Shown here one piece after another: positions 56,144-64,000 of a stretch of DNA of 64,000 bases (positions within the stretch are counted from its first letter, which is position 1; every line of letters starts with the position of its first letter). Source of the DNA: Lactobacillaceae bacterium (GTDB lineage: Bacteria > Bacillota > Bacilli > Lactobacillales > Lactobacillaceae). Position numbers and translations under genes: made by a program. The notes under the pieces were generated by a model. It was not told the DNA's origin and did not search any database. It worked only from the letters and a program-made list of their open reading frames with translations. The DNA lies in the NCBI GenBank assembly GCA_031289615.1, contig JAITPD010000010.1, positions 1 to 64,000 on the forward strand, given 5' to 3'.

Positions 56144-57685
56144 TTAATTTTTAACGTTCCAAATTTGATCCCATGAATAACCTGTCAAATCTTCGGCGAC
56201 CTTCTTGGTTTCTGGATCAACATCTTCTTTAGCCCCACCAGTTGACAATCGATCAATTTCGGCCTTAACAATCTTGTGAGTATTTTGATTCAAGTTGAAG
56301 CCCTTCACAAGATAACCAGCGTACCAGATACAAAGCAATGGAATTCCGATGAATAAAATCATAATCGCATCTTTAGCAGTTCCACTTTGGTGAGTTGCCC
56401 CAGCCACGAATCCACTTGCTGACAAACCAACACCAATTAACGCATTTCCTAAAGCACCAGTCGTTTGACGGGTAAATGTTTGAACCGCTGCAAATGAACC
56501 AGCTCGCAATTGCGTTGAAGCCAGCGTATCAACATCTGGAACCAACGGAATAACTTGCCAAGCTGTATATTCCAAGAACTGACGACCAACTTGCCAAACA
56601 ACAGCCAAGACCATTAACGTAATCAAGGCAGATGCTCCAGTTAATTGCACCTTTGAAAGATACAAGACACCATATGCGAGCAAAACAAGCGTAACAAGAG
56701 TAAAACTAGTTCCCCAAGTTACCTTAGGATTCTTAGTCTTCATCAACATCCAAGCAGCAATTGGCACAACGATCATTCCGATAAATGACAATGACGCTAC
56801 TGACTGTCCCAAAGCTTGATCAAGTCCCAACACGAACACAATATAATACAAGAACGCCGTTGAATAACAGTCCTTTGCAAAGTAACTCACAAAATAAATG
56901 ACAACCATGCGTCGAGCTGACTTATTCTTCCACACTTTCCAATATTGGTTCACACCACGCTTCATCCGCTCTAACAAGCTCGAATCTTCGTCTTTAACCT
57001 TGTTAGGAGCTTCAAACTTTTCAACATATTCTGGGCTAAATTCCCAAGTTGAACGGTATGTGATCAAAGTTGCAATCGTAAAGACCACTCCAAAGACCAC
57101 CCCTGAAATCGTGTAGGCAATTGCAGTTTCAGAACCAAGAATTGACAACAACAAGGCTGGCAATGCTGATACCGCAAACGTTGCAAAGGCTGAGACAAAT
57201 AGTCGGACAGACCCCATCTTAACTCGGTCATTGGCGTCTGGCGTCATTTCAGCTGGCAATGTTTCGTATGCGATTCCAATGGTCATGTTGGCAGTATTAA
57301 TCATCAAATACGCAACAAAGTACCAAATAATTGACCCTGGCACAACTACGAACAACATTGGGAAGAAAATCAAGATAGTAACTGCACCGATTAACAAGTA
57401 CAGATGCCGTCGCCCAAATTTACGACCAATTTTTGTATTAAATAGATTATCTGAAGTAGTTCCCAAAAGCATCGCAAACGCTGTATCAAAAAGCTTTGCA
57501 AATAAGAACATAAACCCGACCGAAGCAGGTGACAACTTAGCATAAGTGGTCAAGAAGAACATCAGGTATGAACCAATTAACGTCCCCCAGGCTCCTCCAT
57601 TCATGTCGTTCATTGCGTATCCTAAAGAACGCAACCAGGTGATTTTCTTTGGTGTATAGACCCATTTTTTGTGTGGATTTTCCAT
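56144..57685 (-). CDS. GPH-family sugar:cation symporter, probable oligogalacturonide importer
   Basis: 513 residues and about twelve membrane helices. The N-terminus SLGYAMNDMNGGAWGTLIGS, then LFDTAFAMLLGTTSDN and GRKFGRRHLYLL, follows the GPH (MFS_2) pattern used for melibiose, glucuronides and, in TogT, oligogalacturonides. GPH proteins co-transport glycosides with H+ or Na+. The operon context with GH28, UxaC and UxaE points to oligogalacturonide or galacturonate uptake (inference). Gaps to its neighbours are about 3 bp on the GH28 side and 33 bp to the revised glycosidase start. Confidence 0.85.
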   Translation of the reverse strand: MENPHKKWVYTPKKITWLRSLGYAMNDMNGGAWGTLIGSYLMFFLTTYAKLSPASVGFMFLFAKLFDTAFAMLLGTTSDNLFNTKIGRKFGRRHLYLLIGAVTILIFFPMLFVVVPGSIIWYFVAYLMINTANMTIGIAYETLPAEMTPDANDRVKMGSVRLFVSAFATFAVSALPALLLSILGSETAIAYTISGVVFGVVFTIATLITYRSTWEFSPEYVEKFEAPNKVKDEDSSLLERMKRGVNQYWKVWKNKSARRMVVIYFVSYFAKDCYSTAFLYYIVFVLGLDQALGQSVASLSFIGMIVVPIAAWMLMKTKNPKVTWGTSFTLVTLVLLAYGVLYLSKVQLTGASALITLMVLAVVWQVGRQFLEYTAWQVIPLVPDVDTLASTQLRAGSFAAVQTFTRQTTGALGNALIGVGLSASGFVAGATHQSGTAKDAIMILFIGIPLLCIWYAGYLVKGFNLNQNTHKIVKAEIDRLSTGGAKEDVDPETKKVAEDLTGYSWDQIWNVKN

Positions 57686-57688
57686 GAT

Positions 57689-59008
57689 TTATTTCTCCGT
57701 GATTGATTTGATGTTTGCACCATTGATCTGCAAATGTTCGACATTAACTGTTTTAATTCCGCGGTCATCATCGTGAAAACGACCACCAGTTTCTTCAGCA
57801 CGCTCAGTTGGCAACAAGTTCTCTTCTGATGCCAGTGACCAGTCGAAGTTTTCGATTGTCACATTTTCGATTGGTGCTTCTGGCAAGCCAACAATAAAGG
57901 CCGCAGTTGCACGAACATTTGTCGCATTCACATTCGTAATCTTGACATCGCGAATGTGCGGTGTCGCTGGTGTAACTGGTTGCTCATCCATCGAAAGCAC
58001 CGTTGCTTCTTCATCTGGCAAGACACCTGGCGCAAAGTACATTTCTAGCGTGATTGGGCACCAGCAACTATCCATCTGCAAATTATCGAGCTGAATATTT
58101 TGAATGGTTCCGCCCCGTGTTCGACGAGACTTCAAACGAATTCCACGACGGGTTCCTTCAAACGCACAATTTTTAACAAAGACGTCCTTGATTCCCGCTG
58201 CCGTCTCCGAACCAATCGCAATTCCACCATGACTCGCTAAAATTTTACAATTATCAACCGTCACATTTTCTGTTGGAATCCCAATTTTAAGCCCATCTTC
58301 ACCAGAACCAGACTTCAGCGTTACACCATCATCACCCACATCTAACAAGCAATTTGTAACTTTGACATTCTGTGATGAATCAATATCCATCGCGTCAGTG
58401 TTAATAGCATCAGCTGGGTTTCTAAACGTCATGTTATTAATTACAATGTCGCTTGAATACAATAAATGTAACGTCCAAAATGGCGAGTTTTCAATTGTGA
58501 AATCCTGTAAATTAATATTTTGACACTTCCAAAATTGCACAAGCGGCGGACGCAAGAATTGTGTTGAAGGTCGCCCACCACCACCTGTTCGCGTTTTGTA
58601 ATCCGGGTTTAATTCCGCCAAACGCAATTCATAGTCTTCACGCGGCAATGTCCGATCTTCTGCTTCGATTTGGCGAAACTTCTCCCACCAACCCTGCCCA
58701 GATCCGTCAATCCGTCCATTTCCACGAATCGTAATATTACTCTGGCCTGCCGCATAAAGAAGTGGGTGCATTGCGTAACATTCGATCCCTTCCCAGCGCG
58801 TCCAAATTGGTTGATACAAACTAGGATCATCGTCAAATTGCAAAACTCCATCGTCTTCAAACGTAATCGTCAAATTTGACCGTAAATCAATCGGCCCAGT
58901 TTTATGAACACCAGTTGTCACAATCACTTCGAGTTGCTCAGCGTGATTATTCATATCCAATGCTTGTTGAAAATTTTGATAATCATCAATGCTAACTGTC
59001 AATTGCAT
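57689..59008 (-). CDS. GH28 polygalacturonase-family hydrolase, cytoplasmic
   Basis: 439 residues from the ATG at 59008 (MQLTVSIDDYQNF) after AAAGG; the track GTG overlaps that ribosome site. A parallel beta-helix carries the GH28 catalytic set: D205 (NTDAMDID), D226/D227 (VGDDGVTLKSG), H260 (ASHGGIAIGSE) and the substrate-binding R/K in RGIRLKSR. No signal peptide, so it acts inside the cell on imported oligomers, probably as an exo-enzyme releasing galacturonate. In NTDAMD the usual Gly of NTDG is Ala, as in several exo-type and rhamnogalacturonan-acting members. Confidence 0.9.
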   Translation of the reverse strand: MQLTVSIDDYQNFQQALDMNNHAEQLEVIVTTGVHKTGPIDLRSNLTITFEDDGVLQFDDDPSLYQPIWTRWEGIECYAMHPLLYAAGQSNITIRGNGRIDGSGQGWWEKFRQIEAEDRTLPREDYELRLAELNPDYKTRTGGGGRPSTQFLRPPLVQFWKCQNINLQDFTIENSPFWTLHLLYSSDIVINNMTFRNPADAINTDAMDIDSSQNVKVTNCLLDVGDDGVTLKSGSGEDGLKIGIPTENVTVDNCKILASHGGIAIGSETAAGIKDVFVKNCAFEGTRRGIRLKSRRTRGGTIQNIQLDNLQMDSCWCPITLEMYFAPGVLPDEEATVLSMDEQPVTPATPHIRDVKITNVNATNVRATAAFIVGLPEAPIENVTIENFDWSLASEENLLPTERAEETGGRFHDDDRGIKTVNVEHLQINGANIKSITEK

Positions 59009-59036
59009 TTTATTCACCTTTAATTTCTATAATATT

Positions 59037-60455
59037 TTAGTCAAAGAATCCGAGATTGTTCTTAGCATTATGGTATGCAATATTTTGCACAATCCGTCCT
59101 AATTTTGCCAAATCGTTTGGAACCCGGCCCTGCTCTGCCAGATTACCGTAGAAGTTACACAACACCCGGCGGAAATATTCATGTCGTGGATATGACAAGA
59201 AGCTCCGTGAATCTGTTAACATGCCCACAAAATGCGGTAACAAACTCTGCTGGGCAAAGATTCGTAACTGTTGATCCATCAATTCGGCCGTATCATTAAA
59301 CCACCAACCAGCGCCAAGTTGCAGCTTTTGGACCACTTCACCTTGGAATGCACCCATCATCGTAGCCAGTTCAATCCAATCATTTTGATTTAATGAATAG
59401 AAGATTGTCTTAGGAACAGCATTTTGACTTTGCATGGCCGTGTACAACTCTGTGATATGGGCAACAATGTCTCCTTGCGTACCAACGGCATCATATCCTG
59501 TGTCAGGTCCAATTAGATCAAACATTGGTCGATTTAAATCACGATTAGAATTGATGTGGAATTGCATGGTCCAACCAAACTCGGTATTGAGTTGCATCAG
59601 GTTTTCTAGCAACATTGTTAGATACTGATCAATTTCAGTTTGACTCAGTTGTTCATTGGCAATTCCCTTTTGAACAATTTGATCAAGTTCAGCAGGTGTC
59701 GCTGTTTTAAAATGATACGTTAGCAACGACTGATCCGATAAACGTCCACCAATTGCATGAAAAAATTCAAACCGTTGATGCAGCGCCTTTGTAATGTCTG
59801 CAAAATTTTGGATTTCAACGCCAGCAATCGTTCCAAGTTGGTGCAAATATTCACCATAGCCATCCCGATCAACTTGAAACAACTTGTCTGGTCGCATCGT
59901 TGGTAGCGTCTTAAAGCCATTTTCTTGCTCAGTTTCTTGCAATAGTTTGTGATACTTCAAATCATCAGCTGGATCATCTGTTGTACAAACGACTTGCACA
60001 TTTGAATTCTTAATCAGATTCCGTGGCTTAAATTCATCCGTTTGTAGCAACTCATTTGTTTTCGCCCAAATTTTTGGCGCAGATGCTTCTGTTAATTCTG
60101 CTTCAATCTGGAAAAAGCGCCGTAACTCAAGATGCGTCCATTCATAAACCGGGTTACCATAAGCATTCTCTAACGTCTTTGCCCATTCCACAAACTTCGT
60201 ATAATCATCACCGTCACCAGTAATATTTTTTTCATCAACTCCATTGGCCCGCATCAAACGCCACTTGTAATGATCCCCATACGTTCCAGAATTCAACCAG
60301 AGCTTAGTAATATTTTCATAATTCTGATTTTCATAAATCTCTTGTGGGTTCAAATGACAATGGAAATCAATAATTGGCATTTCTTTTGCGTAATGATGAA
60401 ATAATTCATCAGCTGTTTTATTAGTTAAGAGAAAATCGTCTTGCAGTAAAGTCAT
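59037..60455 (-). CDS. uxaC: Glucuronate/galacturonate isomerase UxaC
   Basis: 472 residues, the normal length. An amidohydrolase-like barrel: IIDFHCHLNPQEIYENQNYE with the HxH pair, WRLMRANGVDE, VVCTTDDPADDL, and the C-terminal GMLTDSRSFLSYPRHEYFRR are all family signatures. Converts galacturonate to tagaturonate and glucuronate to fructuronate. Between uxaE (12 bp) and GH28, so it handles the monomer released by the latter. Confidence 0.96.
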   Translation of the reverse strand: MTLLQDDFLLTNKTADELFHHYAKEMPIIDFHCHLNPQEIYENQNYENITKLWLNSGTYGDHYKWRLMRANGVDEKNITGDGDDYTKFVEWAKTLENAYGNPVYEWTHLELRRFFQIEAELTEASAPKIWAKTNELLQTDEFKPRNLIKNSNVQVVCTTDDPADDLKYHKLLQETEQENGFKTLPTMRPDKLFQVDRDGYGEYLHQLGTIAGVEIQNFADITKALHQRFEFFHAIGGRLSDQSLLTYHFKTATPAELDQIVQKGIANEQLSQTEIDQYLTMLLENLMQLNTEFGWTMQFHINSNRDLNRPMFDLIGPDTGYDAVGTQGDIVAHITELYTAMQSQNAVPKTIFYSLNQNDWIELATMMGAFQGEVVQKLQLGAGWWFNDTAELMDQQLRIFAQQSLLPHFVGMLTDSRSFLSYPRHEYFRRVLCNFYGNLAEQGRVPNDLAKLGRIVQNIAYHNAKNNLGFFD

Positions 60456-60467
60456 TGTCCGGACCTC

Positions 60468-62045
60468 TTATCCTTGTGGCTCATACTTTGCGAGCGCTTC
60501 TGCTTTTGTCTTCACAAGCCCTTCAAGCAAGTCGAGATGTTCTGCAATATGAATGTTGAGATATTGATCATACAAGTCCTGATTACTTAACAGAATCTCC
60601 CAGAACTTATCACGATACACATACTTGAAATTATTCTTCAAATTCAAAATCGAACCATACATAGTGTGCAAGATTTGACGCGCATCGTCATTATCGATCA
60701 ACGTCAAAACGTTTTCTTGATTCATCTCTGCTGGCTTAGGTGCTGTTCCGTTGGTTTGCGCATTGAAATGATAAAAGGCTTTCACATCATCCAAATTTTC
60801 ATACGCAAATTGATAAAGTTCCAACATAAATTTTGGATCCTTGTGCGCAATCACACGTAATGCTTCCAACCAGTTCGTTCCAGCGGTTTTAACATGCCAA
60901 CCATGCTTACCTGACAAACGACCGATGATTTCGTATACTGAGAGCTTATCAGAGCCAGAATGGATGCTGAGCTTATAACCAAAATGTTGCGCAATTGCTT
61001 CGTGCACCACATATTCGCGTTCAAAACGTTCAACATCGCCAATATAATCAATCGCCTTTTGGAATTCTCCATAGAAACGGGGAGCCATCGTAACCGGCTT
61101 AACACCTTTTTTCACAACTTCATTAGCAAAGAAGAAATGATTTTCAGGAGTTGTTTGATAAGGCGTTTCATCCATTGAAATTTCAAAGTCCAAGTTATAC
61201 GGCACGATAAAGCGTTCGTAAATATCGGTCGCAAACAAGATTGCATCGTAGAACGTCAATACTGATTCTTGCAACGCTTGTGTGTCAAAATGAACTTGCA
61301 CTCCATCACCAACTTCAAATGTCTGATCCAAGTATTTCGTGTTAAAATATTCAATTTGATCAGCATCCAGAGCGTTAAAACGTTGTGCCAAAGCATCTGG
61401 ATCAAGATTTACAACATCGCTATGAATCTCTTCCGTACAATCCAACGTAATCATTGAGCAACCACTTTTGATTGCATAATCAATTTCATACGGCGCCTTC
61501 ACGTGATCTCCATCCGCACCCCAGCCAGCAGTGTAACCTTCTTCAAAGACTGACCATGAGGCTGCTTGGAAAACATCTGTCACCGTGCGACCTGTCAACG
61601 CATACTCACGAATTGATTGTTGCGCTAAGACTGGCATAATATTGTGTTGCTTGAACAACCGTAAATGAGCATTCGAAGCAACTCCCAAACGATCGCCCAA
61701 CCCAAATGAGTTTTTATAATGGCGCCGAGACGTTGGACGAATCCACTTAAACCTTTTCGCCAAAACATTATTATTATGTTCATTCAACTCAGCAACTAAC
61801 AATGTCGAATCCACATCTGTTAACTGATCAAGTGCAATAAATTCGTCCGCAGTCAAACGATTCTCATAGACAACCAAATATTTTTCAATTTGGTTATCGT
61901 CATTTTGATGCTTGAGAATAAAATAGATATTACGGCGATCAACTTGGATTGATGGCGAGTAAATTTCAGAATTGGTCAATCCTTCGTACGCACCATTCGC
62001 GTCAAAAATTGCTTGCACGTCAGTTAATAAATCAGCTAAAATCAT
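60468..62045 (-). CDS. uxaE: Tagaturonate epimerase UxaE-like
   Basis: 525 residues from the ATG at 62045; the TTG chosen by the track overlaps the GGAGG ribosome site. SFGLGDRLGVASNAHLRLFK, the catalytic-barrel segments MITLDCTEEIHSDVVNLDPD and YKLSIHSGSDKLSVYEIIGR match the UxaE family described in Thermotoga, which interconverts tagaturonate and fructuronate. This lets galacturonate enter the glucuronate branch without UxaB/UxaA. It is the first gene of the operon, directly after the LacI-type operator. Family identification is from recall of the conserved segments. Confidence 0.8.
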   Translation of the reverse strand: MILADLLTDVQAIFDANGAYEGLTNSEIYSPSIQVDRRNIYFILKHQNDDNQIEKYLVVYENRLTADEFIALDQLTDVDSTLLVAELNEHNNNVLAKRFKWIRPTSRRHYKNSFGLGDRLGVASNAHLRLFKQHNIMPVLAQQSIREYALTGRTVTDVFQAASWSVFEEGYTAGWGADGDHVKAPYEIDYAIKSGCSMITLDCTEEIHSDVVNLDPDALAQRFNALDADQIEYFNTKYLDQTFEVGDGVQVHFDTQALQESVLTFYDAILFATDIYERFIVPYNLDFEISMDETPYQTTPENHFFFANEVVKKGVKPVTMAPRFYGEFQKAIDYIGDVERFEREYVVHEAIAQHFGYKLSIHSGSDKLSVYEIIGRLSGKHGWHVKTAGTNWLEALRVIAHKDPKFMLELYQFAYENLDDVKAFYHFNAQTNGTAPKPAEMNQENVLTLIDNDDARQILHTMYGSILNLKNNFKYVYRDKFWEILLSNQDLYDQYLNIHIAEHLDLLEGLVKTKAEALAKYEPQG

Positions 62046-62077
62046 AAATTCCTCCAAAAGTGGGTAATTGTCTAATT

Positions 62078-62095
62078 AATGTTCACGTGAACATT
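62078..62095. promoter_or_regulatory. LacI-type operator, 18-bp perfect palindrome
   Basis: AATGTTCACGTGAACATT is perfectly symmetrical, with the central CG of LacI-family sites. It lies 33 bp upstream of uxaE and is the likely target of the operon's own regulator. Confidence 0.85.
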
Positions 62096-62148
62096 TTGTA
62101 AGTTTATAACACCATCAAGGCTTTACTAGGCATAACATCGCCATAACT

Positions 62149-62162
62149 TGTAAGCGATTTCA
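62149..62162. promoter_or_regulatory. CcpA cre site of the galacturonate operon
   Basis: TGTAAGCGATTTCA fits the cre consensus TGWNANCGNWNWCA at every fixed position. It overlaps the edge of a candidate -10 (TATACT, minus strand, 62162-62167), which would allow glucose repression. Confidence 0.75.
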
Positions 62163-62258
62163 GTATATCATATTTGTTTTATGCACACGTACACATTTCC
62201 AACAAAAATCTTATTCTTCATAGAATCTCCTAAAAACCGGAGTATTTTGTGGCCGCAA

Positions 62259-62295
62259 CAAAAAAATGATTAATCCCAATTAAGAAATTAATCAT
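62259..62295 (-). terminator. Terminator of the deoxynucleoside kinase gene
   Basis: ATGATTAAT/ATTAATCAT stem, 12-nt loop, followed on the minus strand by seven T residues. It lies 16 bases after the kinase stop. Confidence 0.8.
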
Positions 62296-62310
62296 CAGCT
62301 TTGAAATATT

Positions 62311-62955
62311 TTATTTTCCTTCGATCTCAAGCTCTTGCAGGCGTTCATCAATCAACGACAACACCCTTGCTCGATTATCAGCATCTTCAAGGTCATACTC
62401 TTGCAAATTAATGCGCATCTTAGGAGACGCATCGTATTCTTCATACCACTTGCGATATGCGTTCCACATCTTCAAATAATAAGCGCGCAACTCAGCATTA
62501 TCATCAAACTGTTCATAATCACGTCCACGCTTTTTGATCCGATACAAGATCGTTTCAAAATCAGCATCTGCAAATACCATCAAGTCAGGACGTCCCTTTT
62601 TCGTAACGGAAATTTCTTCCATCATGTTGTTTAGCAGGTTCATATAAACATCTAACTCTGCGTCAGAAATATTTCCAGAGCTGTGATTTTCCTTGGTAAA
62701 TAAGGCATCCTCATAAATTGAACGGTCCAAAACATTGTTGTCATCCGCCAAAGCCTTTTTAATCATGGCAAAACGCTTATTCAAAAAATAAATCTGTAGC
62801 AAAAATCCGTATTGCTTTGGATCAGCGTAATACAGTGGTAGCACAGGGTTCTCCCCGACTGGTTCAAAGAAAGCCTTTGTCCCTTTGTGCGTTGCAATTA
62901 AATCCGTTAAGGTTGTCTTACCAACCCCAATCATGCCTGCTGTGATTATCACCAT
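62311..62955 (-). CDS. Deoxynucleoside kinase (dAdo/dGuo/dCyd kinase family)
   Basis: 214 residues from the ATG at 62955 (MVIITAGMIGVGKTTLTDLI), with AAGGA upstream; the track adds 12 codons. P-loop GMIGVGKTTL, EPVGENPVLPLYY, the DRSIYED motif (VLDRSIYEDALF) and the lid KKRGRDYEQ define the family that salvages deoxynucleosides. Lactic acid bacteria often have two such genes in tandem (dAK/dGK); only one is here. Precise nucleoside preference is not readable. Confidence 0.93.
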   Translation of the reverse strand: MVIITAGMIGVGKTTLTDLIATHKGTKAFFEPVGENPVLPLYYADPKQYGFLLQIYFLNKRFAMIKKALADDNNVLDRSIYEDALFTKENHSSGNISDAELDVYMNLLNNMMEEISVTKKGRPDLMVFADADFETILYRIKKRGRDYEQFDDNAELRAYYLKMWNAYRKWYEEYDASPKMRINLQEYDLEDADNRARVLSLIDERLQELEIEGK

Positions 62956-63087
62956 GATTGTCCTTCTTTCGTTAATTTTTATCTTCATCATCAGCTAACA
63001 AAACGTTAGGAATATGCTATATCCATATTAACGAAATCAGGCGAGAAAAACAACTACAAGGGGTGTAATATTTGTCTTAATTTTGTT

Positions 63088-63822
63088 TTAATTTAAAAAT
63101 CGGCCATATGAATCAAGCATTACGTCTGGCATATGGTTGCGGTATGGCGATAAAGTTTCCTGGCTATTGTGCAGAATAATAACATTTCCAGGCAACCGCA
63201 CACCCAGAAAGTGAACAATATCCCCTGGTTGATCAAGGTACTCAATTTTTGCTTGGTTTGCATCAATTCTAGCACGATGTTTGACGATGAATTCAGCCGA
63301 AAATCCTGGCGTATTAACTGCCACAGCCTGTTCAATCCGTGGGCAAACAATCGCAGTGTAAACAGCAAACTTACCGCCTCGTGAATGCCCACTCACCAGC
63401 AAGTCGCCGTATTCTTCAGGCAACTCATTAACAAAATCACGCACTTTTTCATACACTTCCGTTGAAATAACCATGCTCTTTAAATTATCCCACCATTCCA
63501 CCAAGTTAACGGTACCGCGGAAAATCAAGGTATAATTCGTCTGTGTTGGGCTCTCGAGCACAAATGCAGTAGCCAATTCGTCATGATAGACAGCGACAAT
63601 GCGATGCGCACAGAGCCAATAGTTCGGTTGAATTGCATTTAGTAAGCTAGCCCACCCGCTTTGCCCGATCATAATCGGCAGTTGGTTCGCCTTTAACTTT
63701 TTTTTGGCCATTTCTAAAATAGTTTGAATGGTTTGTTCTTTGATACTTAGAAATTCGGCGTCAGAGATTGCGTAGATTAACGCGTCTAACAGAATTAAAT
63801 TTTCGTTGCTTAGTTTACGCAT
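63088..63822 (-). CDS. Lipase-like alpha/beta hydrolase (Mbeg1/DUF2974-like)
   Basis: 244 residues from the ATG at 63822 (MRKLSNENLILLDALIYAIS), with GGAG at 5 nt; the track adds 18 codons. The nucleophile elbow GHSRGG (LLVSGHSRGGKFAVYTAIVC) and the oxyanion-region RGTVNLVEWWDNL mark a class-3-lipase-like fold, and DQPGDIVHFLG likely carries the catalytic Asp. No signal peptide, so cytoplasmic. This fits the DUF2974 family of Firmicutes, whose substrate is unknown. Confidence 0.82.
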   Translation of the reverse strand: MRKLSNENLILLDALIYAISDAEFLSIKEQTIQTILEMAKKKLKANQLPIMIGQSGWASLLNAIQPNYWLCAHRIVAVYHDELATAFVLESPTQTNYTLIFRGTVNLVEWWDNLKSMVISTEVYEKVRDFVNELPEEYGDLLVSGHSRGGKFAVYTAIVCPRIEQAVAVNTPGFSAEFIVKHRARIDANQAKIEYLDQPGDIVHFLGVRLPGNVIILHNSQETLSPYRNHMPDVMLDSYGRFLN

Positions 63823-63886
63823 CTGAGCTCCGCCTTTCTGTTTTCCATTTGTAATGGCATTAATTGTGGATCGCATTGATTCTTAC

Positions 63887-63926
63887 CAATATTATGCTGG
63901 AGTTGATCAGCTTCAGCATAATGTTG
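63887..63926. repeat. Rearranged repeat end (copy F, left part)
   Basis: CAATATTATGCTG and CAGCATAATGTTG form an inverted pair around AGTTGATCAGCTT, the same AATATT and TGATCAGCTT words that open copies A and C. The palindromic core itself is missing between these ends. Confidence 0.55.
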
Positions 63927-63941
63927 TAATGAAACATCTTG

Positions 63942-64000
63942 GCCATTTTATTTAATGCGTGGTGGTTTGAAATGATGATAGTAGGTGATAACGCGAGGTA
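63942..64000. repeat. Conserved ~50-bp module, third copy (runs to window edge)
   Basis: AATGCGTGGTGGTTTGAAAT, then GATGATAGTAGGTGATAACGCG: the same order of words as the modules beside copies D and E, more diverged. Confidence 0.55.

Overview
The window is a 64 kb stretch of chromosome from a low-GC Gram-positive lactic acid bacterium. The housekeeping gene orders (hrcA-grpE-dnaK-dnaJ, dnaG-rpoD, ypbB-recQ-LysM, xerD-ribT-scpA-scpB-rluB-ribU), the anaerobic ribonucleotide reductase and several Lactobacillales-only families (DUF1831, WxL-interacting protein, Rgg) fit the Leuconostoc/Weissella side of the Lactobacillaceae. That placement is inference; no rRNA is present. Almost every gene is on the minus strand. 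I saw no rRNA, tRNA, CRISPR array or prophage.

Layout. 1-1200: the 3' end of an IS3-family insertion sequence that has truncated an Rgg-type regulator gene, with a small divergent peptide/membrane-protein pair. 1300-6100: heat-shock operon with two CIRCE operators and a DnaJ that has lost its zinc finger. 6200-12600: a WxL-interacting protein, rpoD, dnaG (which seems to start at a non-canonical AUC codon) and a large membrane glycosyltransferase-like protein. 12700-19900: Cof-type phosphatase, GRP sugar transporter, HU, Der, ribosomal S1, cytidylate kinase, LysM protein. 19975-29700: RecQ and YpbB-like partner, RibU, chromosome segregation genes, XerD, CvfB, a Na+/H+ antiporter, an orphan RelB-type antitoxin and Dtd. 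30000-43900: Rel, DnaE, DHFR, an ABC-F ATPase, CCA-adding enzyme, RecD2, a TPR protein and a histidine phosphatase. 44000-53000: SdpI-like protein, PurB, NrdG/NrdD, DUF1831, YfcE-like phosphoesterase, RdgB, MurI, HAD phosphatase. 53100-62100: a self-contained galacturonate/oligogalacturonide operon (uxaE-uxaC-GH28-GPH transporter-unassigned six-hairpin glycosidase-lacI) with a perfect 18-bp operator and a CcpA cre site in front. 62300-63900: deoxynucleoside kinase and a lipase-like protein.

The sugar-acid operon reads as a pathway. The GPH symporter would bring in oligogalacturonides, the cytoplasmic GH28 enzyme (no signal peptide) would release galacturonate, UxaC would make tagaturonate and UxaE would epimerise it to fructuronate. 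The later steps (UxuB, UxuA, KdgK, KdgA) are not in the window. The LacI protein encoded last is the obvious regulator.

The most interesting unexplained structure is a family of about 200-bp intergenic palindromic elements. Five copies lie near 13.6, 22.6, 29.8, 44.8 and 46.7 kb, and a partial sixth sits at the right edge. The copies can be read as one long stem closing a junction with two hairpins, and the stems differ between copies by compensatory changes. That points to selection on folding of RNA or single-stranded DNA. Copies D, E and F also share a second module of about 50 bp. I know of no name for this family.
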